Assembly (NCBI GenBank): GCA_965221035.1
Contig: OZ244860.1
Span: forward strand, 3,472,001 to 3,536,000
Source of the DNA: UBA6522 sp965221035
Lineage (GTDB): Bacteria; Pseudomonadota; Gammaproteobacteria; Steroidobacterales; Rariloculaceae
DNA: 64,000 bases
Direction of reading: 5' to 3'
Under the pieces are notes generated by a model, which was given only the letters and a program-made list of their open reading frames with translations, made no database searches and was not told where the DNA came from. Positions 58,230 through 64,000 of this stretch are shown here, one piece after another (position 1 is the first letter of the stretch; each line of letters opens with the position of its first letter). A program made the translations under genes and the position numbers.

Positions 58230-60896
58230 CTATCGGGTTGACGCAACACTGGCCTGTTCCGGCCTGGATGGCAGAAAGGCACGGAAGAACGCGTCGGCAT
58301 CGCGAAGGTGGTCGCAACCGAAAATCCAGCAGCTTTCAACGACATCCGAAAAGTCCATACCGCCACCTTCAATGTCCGGATTCAGGTAGCGTCCATCGAC
58401 GCCGTTGAAACGGTTGGCGACATCGCGGGCCAGTTGCCAGATGGCGCCGGTATCCTCGTCCGAAACCGCCTTCTCCAGGACGTGTGCCGAGCCGGTTCTG
58501 AAGCCGGGTGTGCCGTTGTCGAGCTCGTTGCCATCGGGAATCTTGTGGTAAGTCGCGTGCGCCTGCACGAATTCGAGTTTTTCGTCGGTCGCCGAAAGTT
58601 CGTTCCAGTCCGAATGTTGCACGACCTGCACATTCCTGCGCTGGTCCGGATCGATGCGGCGCAGCCAGTCGGCTGTAAAATCCGACTGGCCCGCTTCCGC
58701 AACCCAGACCCGCCCGCCGTTTGCAATCGTTTCTTCGACCATCGCAGTCACGGTATCGAGCGCCTGTTCGCGCGCATTGTGCGCATCGGACCAGTTGTCA
58801 CCGAAGGCAAGCTCGAAGAGTTCGGATGACGGCACGTAGAGTCCGCGCTGTTCGCCGTATGCGCCCGCAACGGCCCGGTATTTCACATGGGCGAACCTCG
58901 CATCGCGCAGCAGCGTTGCCACGCCGGCGACCGAGTGGATGTCGTCGACATCGGGTTTGCTGTCGAACTGCGGCAGGTATAGATCCCTCTGCGGGTCGAA
59001 ACGGCCGATACGGGGTCCGGCAAATGTACCGACTTCGTGTGTTTCATTGGCGTGCAGGTTGTCGATGGTGGTCTCCTCACCCGTGCGCCAGCGCACACGA
59101 ATCGTGGCCGTTGCCGTGCTGTCGCCCAGACCGAAGTGCACAAGATTGTTGAGACCCTGGGAATGAACAGCGCCGGCCGAACGAACGAATTTGGTTTGTC
59201 TGCCGCCCGGAGTCGTGATCAAGACTTCGGCATTGTGCGGGTCCGTGCCGATCGGCGAGTTGCCAACCCGAATCGTGATCGAGTTCCCGATGGATCCCTG
59301 GTTTCGGAACAGGTTCCAGTGGCCGTGGTTGTCGCTGCCACTCAACAGGTCGAGCCAGCCATCTCCGTCATGGTCGAGTGGCGTACCCATATCGCCATGT
59401 CCGCCCCCGGCCAGATTCGTGGCGCCATGGTCCGTCGATGCCGTGAACTGACCATCGACGTTGGTCAACAGAATGTCGGCGATGCGGCCATGCAACCGGC
59501 CGAAGCGCCAGACAAAGAAGTCTGCGTCCGCGTCATTGTCGAAGTCCGCGGTGACCACTCCCCAGTTATTGTCACCGGACTCCGCGGGCAACAGGTCGGA
59601 TGCATCGCGAAACCGGTCGCCCTCATTGACAAGTAACAGGTCGGACACCCCCAGTTCCTGTGGGTCCCAATCCGGGAACAGACTGGTTACCCCAGTAACG
59701 GACGCGCGGATGTCCCAGGCGAGATTGCCGTTGAGTTTCCACGCGAGTTTCCAGCGACCGTCGCCGAGGTAGCCAAGGTACCAGCCGTCCTGTTCCAGGT
59801 TCTCGGGAAATCCCCGTGCCTGCATGGATGAGACTGGCACCTCGCCGGCCGGCGTATCGAGCCTCTCGCCGCTGTAACCGAGGTAAACGGGCAGTGTCAG
59901 GTCGACGCCGCGTGGCCAGTGCCAGAAGTCGGTCAGGCCGATGGTTGCACCGGCGCTGAATTCGATGCCGTCCTCGCCCTCATTGCCTTCGTCGCGCAGG
60001 TTCATCCGGCCGTACTCGTCGAGTTCGACCGAGTTGTTCGCGATTTCGTAGTACGTCTTGCCGCGGGCGACGTATAGGTCCATGTCGCCATCGTTGTCGA
60101 TGTCGGCTTCCGACACGGCCATCGCGTGTTCGCGCTGCGCCTGGGGAAGTCCCGCCAGCCACTGACCGCTCACATCCGTGAACCCGAAGTCGTTGTCGCC
60201 CCTCATGATGCGCAGCGGGGTGAACGTGACCAGGTCGGGCACCCTGTCGGCATCCACATCCGTGATCAGGACGCGTTCGGCTTCAATGTCCTCGAACGCG
60301 GGGCTCTCACGGTAGCGAAAAGTCCCGTCGCCGAGATTCTCGAACAGGATATTGCGCGGTCCCGACTCGGTGGCCAGCGGCTCCGCGACGATTTCCAGAA
60401 GATCGAGGTCGCCGTCGGTGTCGAGGTCGATCCACCGGACGGAGCGGCCTCGCGCGCCCAGGTCGGCGATGCCGGCCGACTCCGTCACGTCTTCAAGGCC
60501 ACCGCCGGTATTGCGGAGCAGGCGAGGTGGATGGGGGTTGGTGCCGTTGCCCCCGCCGAGGGAGACGACCAGATCGACCAGCCCGTCCCGGTCGTAGTCG
60601 CCGGCCGCTATCCCATGCACGTCCCCTTGCGCCACGGGGCCGCTCTCGGAGAAGCGGTGGTCATTCGTCGCGAAGAAGAGTTGGGCCGGCACCTCGTGAT
60701 GATTGGTCAGGACAAGGTCGTAGCGCCCATCGTTGTTCAGATCAGCAAGCGTCGGTCCGCCGTATTTCCAGGTTGCTTCCGAGCGCAGGCCGACATCTTC
60801 CGTGACATCCGCAAAGCGCAATTCCTGTGAGGGAGCATCCATGCTGGCGACCGATATCAAGAGCAGCAGGAACAGTTGTGCGAACCAGACTTTCAT
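58230..60896 (-). CDS. Secreted FG-GAP/ASPIC protein with nucleoside-hydrolase-like C-terminal domain
   Basis: About 888 aa. ATG 60896 (GGGGA 5 nt upstream) begins a signal peptide (MKVWFAQLFLLLLISVASM). Residues about 25-560 carry FG-GAP/VCBS-type repeats (DLNNDGRYDL, DYDRDGLVDL, DLDTDGDLDL, DIDNDGDMDL, DHDGDGWLDL). About 560-650 is a UnbV/ASPIC domain (LVHFGLGDSTATATIRVRW). The last 240 residues begin LPQFDSKPDVDDIHSVAGVATLL, reminiscent of the DxDPxxDD metal site of nucleoside hydrolases and related DUF1593 proteins, but with Lys at one position. The propeller half resembles the C-terminal part of the GH16-like protein at 9644. Role unknown; a secreted glycan-acting or binding protein is inferred from context. 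Confidence 0.82.
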   Translation of the reverse strand: MKVWFAQLFLLLLISVASMDAPSQELRFADVTEDVGLRSEATWKYGGPTLADLNNDGRYDLVLTNHHEVPAQLFFATNDHRFSESGPVAQGDVHGIAAGDYDRDGLVDLVVSLGGGNGTNPHPPRLLRNTGGGLEDVTESAGIADLGARGRSVRWIDLDTDGDLDLLEIVAEPLATESGPRNILFENLGDGTFRYRESPAFEDIEAERVLITDVDADRVPDLVTFTPLRIMRGDNDFGFTDVSGQWLAGLPQAQREHAMAVSEADIDNDGDMDLYVARGKTYYEIANNSVELDEYGRMNLRDEGNEGEDGIEFSAGATIGLTDFWHWPRGVDLTLPVYLGYSGERLDTPAGEVPVSSMQARGFPENLEQDGWYLGYLGDGRWKLAWKLNGNLAWDIRASVTGVTSLFPDWDPQELGVSDLLLVNEGDRFRDASDLLPAESGDNNWGVVTADFDNDADADFFVWRFGRLHGRIADILLTNVDGQFTASTDHGATNLAGGGHGDMGTPLDHDGDGWLDLLSGSDNHGHWNLFRNQGSIGNSITIRVGNSPIGTDPHNAEVLITTPGGRQTKFVRSAGAVHSQGLNNLVHFGLGDSTATATIRVRWRTGEETTIDNLHANETHEVGTFAGPRIGRFDPQRDLYLPQFDSKPDVDDIHSVAGVATLLRDARFAHVKYRAVAGAYGEQRGLYVPSSELFELAFGDNWSDAHNAREQALDTVTAMVEETIANGGRVWVAEAGQSDFTADWLRRIDPDQRRNVQVVQHSDWNELSATDEKLEFVQAHATYHKIPDGNELDNGTPGFRTGSAHVLEKAVSDEDTGAIWQLARDVANRFNGVDGRYLNPDIEGGGMDFSDVVESCWIFGCDHLRDADAFFRAFLPSRPEQASVASTR

Positions 60897-60937
60897 ATTG
60901 GTCCCCGTATCGGTCTGCCGACAGGCGTCCATGGTTG

Positions 60938-60949
60938 ATTGTTGACAAT
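60938..60949. promoter_or_regulatory. Operator palindrome ATTGTTGACAAT (copy 7)
   Basis: An exact copy between the divergent FG-GAP/sulfatase operon and the GH117/symporter operon, 42 bp from one start and about 100 bp from the other, so one site could control both directions. Confidence 0.72.
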
Positions 60950-61047
60950 ATAGCTTAGAATGGTCGATCACGTCGGCCGGTTCCGAGGGCAAATTCGCCT
61001 GGGCGAGGCCTTTCCACAAACAATACTCGCCAACGGGGGCAGGCTCA

Positions 61048-62115
61048 ATGAAAGCAAGGCTCAGTGCGGCGACGCTGCGGTCCCGAAACTATACTCGCGA
61101 CGACGAATGGTATTGCTCGATCATTACCAGGGACATTACGGGTGATCTGGCCGAGGATCGCCCGGGCATGGTTCGCCGAGACCCGACGGCTGTAATCGCA
61201 GTTGATGGCAAGTATCACACCTGGTACAGCCGATCGACAGGCAAGAGCTACGGATTCGGCACGGGCGACCCGGACAGGAAGACGTTTCCCTGGGATCACT
61301 GCGATATCTGGCACGCCACCAGCAAGGACGGTTGGCACTGGGAGGAGCAGGGGGTCGCGGTGACGCGTGGCGAGGCCGGTGCGTATGACGATCGCAGCGT
61401 CTTCACGCCCGAGGTGCTTGCTCATGAGGGAAGGTACTACCTCGTTTATCAGGTCGTGAAATCGCCCTATGTGCGGCGCTCGTTCGAAGGCATTTCGATG
61501 GCCGTGGCCGATTCCCCCTACGGCCCGTGGGAGAAGGTGCCCGGGCCATTGCTGTTCCCGACCATGGACGGTATCTGGAAAGGCGACGAGGACAATCGTT
61601 TCCTGGTCGAGAAGATGGGCGGATTCGACAGTCACAAGACGCATGATCCGACCCTGATGTATTTCAACGGCAAGTTCTACCTTTACTACAAGGGTGAAGC
61701 CATGGGGGAACGGATGGGCATGGGTGGTCGCCAGACGAAGTGGGGCGTCGCGATCGCGGACAGGCCTGAAGGACCCTACGTCCGCAGCGAGTACAATCCG
61801 GTCACGAACTCGGGGCACGAGGTTTGTGTCTGGCACTACAACGGCGGCATCGCCGCGATGCTTACGACCGATGGGCCGGAGCGCAATACGCTGCAATGGG
61901 CGCCGGACGGCATCAACTTCGAAATCATGGCCTACATCAAGGGTGCGCCGGAGGCCAACGGTCTGTTTCGTTGTGACAATCACGACGATCATCCACTGGA
62001 AGGGCTGCGCTGGGGACTATGTCACGTCGTTGACGGGCAGGGCGGCTACATGAAGCGCTTCGAGGTGGATGAACGACTCAAGAACCACTTTCGCAATCGC
62101 GAAACCTACGAGTGA
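61048..62115 (+). CDS. GH117 alpha-1,3-L-neoagarooligosaccharide hydrolase
   Basis: A 355-aa five-bladed propeller enzyme that cleaves neoagarobiose to 3,6-anhydro-L-galactose and D-galactose. Family-typical segments are MVRRDPTAVIAVDGKYHTWY (catalytic Asp region), WDHCDIWHATSKDGWHWEE, YDDRSVFTPEVLAHEGRYYL, SHKTHDPTLMYFNGKFYLYYKGE, and GGRQTKWGVAIADRPEGPYV, followed by NSGHEVCVWHYNGGIAAML with the His/Glu site. There is no signal peptide, so it acts in the cytoplasm after import. ATG 61048 follows a GGGGG..AGG-rich leader. It overlaps the symporter gene by one base (TGATG). Confidence 0.95.
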   Translation: MKARLSAATLRSRNYTRDDEWYCSIITRDITGDLAEDRPGMVRRDPTAVIAVDGKYHTWYSRSTGKSYGFGTGDPDRKTFPWDHCDIWHATSKDGWHWEEQGVAVTRGEAGAYDDRSVFTPEVLAHEGRYYLVYQVVKSPYVRRSFEGISMAVADSPYGPWEKVPGPLLFPTMDGIWKGDEDNRFLVEKMGGFDSHKTHDPTLMYFNGKFYLYYKGEAMGERMGMGGRQTKWGVAIADRPEGPYVRSEYNPVTNSGHEVCVWHYNGGIAAMLTTDGPERNTLQWAPDGINFEIMAYIKGAPEANGLFRCDNHDDHPLEGLRWGLCHVVDGQGGYMKRFEVDERLKNHFRNRETYE

Positions 62116-63716
62116 TGGTCGCATCATTCCTGTTTTTTACCGGCCTCGTCGCCGTGGCGACATTCTGGGTGACACGCAACGATGACCACAAGACGAGTGA
62201 CGGTTTCTTCCTGGGTGGCCGCACCCTGACGTTTCCGTTCATCGCGGGTTCCCTATTGCTGACCAATCTGTCGACTGAACAGCTGGTCGGACTGAATGGA
62301 GCGGCGTTCACGTACGGCCTTGCGGTCATGGTGTGGGAGGTTGTCGCTGTCGTTGCGCTCGTTGCCATGGCGCTGTTCATGTTGCCCCGCTTTCTGGAAA
62401 AAGGCGTGACGACCGTGCCGGAATATCTTGAGCACCGTTTCGATCGCCAGACGCAGATCATCACGAACATCATCTTCCTGGTTGCGTACGCAGCCCTGTT
62501 GCTGCCGATCATCCTGTACACCGGGGCAATCGGCCTGATCGGCATTCTTGATGTGCAGGGCATCCTCGGGCTCGAGTCGCATTCGCAGACACTCTGGGTG
62601 ATTGTCGTAACCGTTGGGCTGATCGGTTCCATTTACGCGCTGTTCGGTGGTCTTCGGACCGTTGCGGTATCCGATGCGTTGAATGGCATCGGTCTGCTTG
62701 TCGGTGGTTTCCTGGTCGCGTGGTTTGGAATCAGGGCGCTGGGTGACGGAAACATTGTCAGCGGAATCGATGCGCTTGCCGCAGGCAATGAAGGTCGGTT
62801 CAACTCGATTGGCGGACCGGAGAGCGCCGTGCCATTCGGCACCGTGTTCACGGGCATCCTTCTGCTGAACTTCTTCTACTGGACGACGAATCAGCAAATC
62901 ATTCAGCGAACGTTCGGCGCAAAATCACTGGCCGAAGGCCAGAAAGGCGTGCTCCTGACAGGCCTGCTCAAGCTGCTGGGCCCTGTCTACCTTGTTATTC
63001 CGGGCATGATCGCATACGCAATGTTTGCCGGGCAGGAAGTTCGCCCGGATCATTCGTATGGACAGCTCGTCAATCAAGTGCTGCCAACGGTATTCGCCGG
63101 TTTCTTCGCGGCGGTCATGATGGGAGCGATCCTTTCCAGCTTCAATTCCGCACTGAACAGCACATGCACCTTGTTTGGCATTGGCCTCTACAAGTCAATA
63201 TTCCGACCCGATGCCGAAAGTGTGCGGGTGGTGCGGGCGAGCAAGGTCTTTGGTTGGGTCGTTGCCGGCATCGCAATGGTGATTGCGCCGCTCCTGGCGG
63301 GTCAACAGAATATTTTCAGTTACCTGCAGAAGATGAACGGCATCTACGCGATTCCGATCTTTGCGGTCGTCCTGACCGGCATGATCACTCGCAATGTTCC
63401 GCCAGTTGCAGCCAAGGTTGCGCTGGTCGCCGGATTCCTTGTCATCGCCTGCGGGTACTTTGTGCCACCGATGGCAGTGATCGTGAATTCACTGCACGAA
63501 TTCCACTTCCAGGGCATTGTGTTCGGGTATCTGGTCATCGCGATGCTCGTCATGGGCGAGATACGACCGTACGTCGCACTGTCGCATCAACGGGACTCCG
63601 CTCCGGTCGACATGGCGCCGTGGCGGCATGCGCGAGCCGCCGGGTTTGTGCTGCTCGCACTGGTGCTGACGATCTACGTCCTGTTCGCGGACCTCAGTGT
63701 TCTTGGAGGAGGGTAG
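62115..63716 (+). CDS. Sodium:solute symporter (SSS/SLC5 family), putative agar-sugar importer
   Basis: A 533-aa inner-membrane carrier with about 14 hydrophobic segments. SSS marks are DGFFLGGRTLTFPFIAGSLLLTNLSTEQLVG, TVPEYLEHRFDRQTQ, ALFGGLRTVAVSDALNG, NFFYWTTNQQIIQRTF, and AVMMGAILSSFNSALNSTCTLF, the last near the sodium site. The pattern resembles sugar/myo-inositol members such as Vibrio SglT. Co-transcribed with GH117, it probably brings neoagarobiose or galactose into the cytoplasm (inference). ATG 62115 shares its A with the stop of GH117. Confidence 0.92.
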   Translation: MVASFLFFTGLVAVATFWVTRNDDHKTSDGFFLGGRTLTFPFIAGSLLLTNLSTEQLVGLNGAAFTYGLAVMVWEVVAVVALVAMALFMLPRFLEKGVTTVPEYLEHRFDRQTQIITNIIFLVAYAALLLPIILYTGAIGLIGILDVQGILGLESHSQTLWVIVVTVGLIGSIYALFGGLRTVAVSDALNGIGLLVGGFLVAWFGIRALGDGNIVSGIDALAAGNEGRFNSIGGPESAVPFGTVFTGILLLNFFYWTTNQQIIQRTFGAKSLAEGQKGVLLTGLLKLLGPVYLVIPGMIAYAMFAGQEVRPDHSYGQLVNQVLPTVFAGFFAAVMMGAILSSFNSALNSTCTLFGIGLYKSIFRPDAESVRVVRASKVFGWVVAGIAMVIAPLLAGQQNIFSYLQKMNGIYAIPIFAVVLTGMITRNVPPVAAKVALVAGFLVIACGYFVPPMAVIVNSLHEFHFQGIVFGYLVIAMLVMGEIRPYVALSHQRDSAPVDMAPWRHARAAGFVLLALVLTIYVLFADLSVLGGG

Positions 63717-63786
63717 GTCGGACGTAATGCCGTAATGCCCGAGGCATCGAATCCGGCGGAGCCTGCCGTAGTCTTTCGGAAACGCA

Positions 63787-64000
63787 TCACCGATCCTCAC
63801 GACCATGCAGCGTCTTGCCGCGCCGATCCTCAAGTTCCTTTCGGATCACCACAAGGCGCCTGCGGGACAGCGGATAGAAGAACAGCAGGACCACCGCCAG
63901 ACTCACCGCAATCATCTGCGGCAGCACGTAGAACAGCCGGAGCCGCTCCAGTGTCTGCGGTGACAGCATATCCATTATCGCCGCCTGTTCGAACTGTCTC
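63787..64000 (-). CDS. GPH (MelB-type) sugar:cation symporter, C-terminal end (5' partial)
   Basis: Only the last 71 codons are in the window; the frame is open to the edge. One membrane segment (FYVLPQMIAVSLAVVLLFFYPL) is followed by the basic tail SRRRLVVIRKELEDRR. This is the usual C-terminus of glycoside-pentoside-hexuronide symporters (FYPL...R..I...LE.RR). It is convergent with the sodium symporter gene. It would be a further sugar importer of the locus. Confidence 0.65.
   Translation of the reverse strand, partial: RQFEQAAIMDMLSPQTLERLRLFYVLPQMIAVSLAVVLLFFYPLSRRRLVVIRKELEDRRGKTLHGREDR

Noticed and set aside
61045..61992. 315-codon minus-strand frame opposite GH117
   Set aside because: It is a shadow; GH117 on the plus strand matches its family from end to end.

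Overview
The window looks like chromosome from a GC-rich marine gammaproteobacterium-type heterotroph. The clues are large TonB-dependent receptors with an EEIVVTG TonB-box region, a SapC-type protein and a tryptophan-halogenase-like flavoprotein beside a receptor, lipoprotein and Tat export signals, and no SusC/SusD pair. Almost the whole 64 kb is one agar (probably sulfated agar or porphyran) utilisation locus, interrupted by two related insertion sequences. The lineage is inferred from gene content; no rRNA, tRNA or other phylogenetic marker is present.

Layout. 1-12.3 kb: the C-terminal part of a TonB-dependent receptor that runs without a stop into a Big2-type lipoprotein, a DgoR-like GntR/FCD regulator, then a tight operon of two sulfatases, a sulfatase-GH16 fusion and a GH16-like/FG-GAP/ASPIC protein. 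12.7-18.0 kb: two divergent, apparently intact IS1634/IS4-type elements in the same orientation, about 1.07 kb apart, each bounded by inverted repeats related to TARCCCAAGTTTACCAA. 18.3-24.2 kb: a GH16 enzyme plus a sugar-porter MFS transporter, divergent from a Tat-exported PhoD-like phosphatase; a perfect (TTGGGG)10 tract lies between them. 24.4-31.9 kb: SMP-30 lactonase, GH50 lipoprotein, a DUF3368/UPF0175 toxin-antitoxin pair, an ACS-family MFS transporter, DgoK-like kinase and a second GntR/FCD regulator. 32-40 kb: an operon GH50 - Zn alcohol dehydrogenase - KduD-like SDR, a SapC gene and a third GH50. 40-46 kb: a full-length TonB-dependent receptor, sulfotransferase and tryptophan-halogenase-like flavoenzyme. 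46-56 kb: sulfatase, aldo/keto reductase, trigger-factor paralogue, sulfatase, small secreted protein, PhyH dioxygenase, then galK-galE-galT. 56-64 kb: sulfatase and FG-GAP/ASPIC protein on the minus strand, GH117 and a sodium:solute symporter on the plus strand, and the C-terminus of a GPH-type transporter.

How it fits together (inference from families). Surface and periplasmic GH16 endo-enzymes and six Cys-type sulfatase modules open and desulfate the polymer. TonB receptors import oligosaccharides, three GH50 exo-agarases release neoagarobiose, and GH117 splits it to D-galactose and 3,6-anhydro-L-galactose. Galactose can enter the Leloir route (galKET); SMP-30, an ACS transporter and DgoK suggest an additional galactonate-type route. 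The dehydrogenase/SDR pair matches the known conversion of 2-keto-3-deoxy-L-galactonate to 2-keto-3-deoxy-gluconate through the 2,5-diketo acid. Anhydrogalactose dehydrogenase, the cycloisomerase, KDG(P) aldolase and the sulfatase-maturing enzyme are not in the window.

Most notable signals: an almost invariant 12-bp palindrome, ATTGTTGACAAT, at seven sites spread over 40 kb beside these genes, which looks like the operator of one GntR regulon; the sulfatase-GH16 fusion; a GH16-like domain with an altered catalytic motif; a PhyH oxygenase translationally coupled to galK (a candidate O-demethylase for methylated galactose); a trigger-factor paralogue placed directly behind an operator; and the telomere-like TTGGGG tract.
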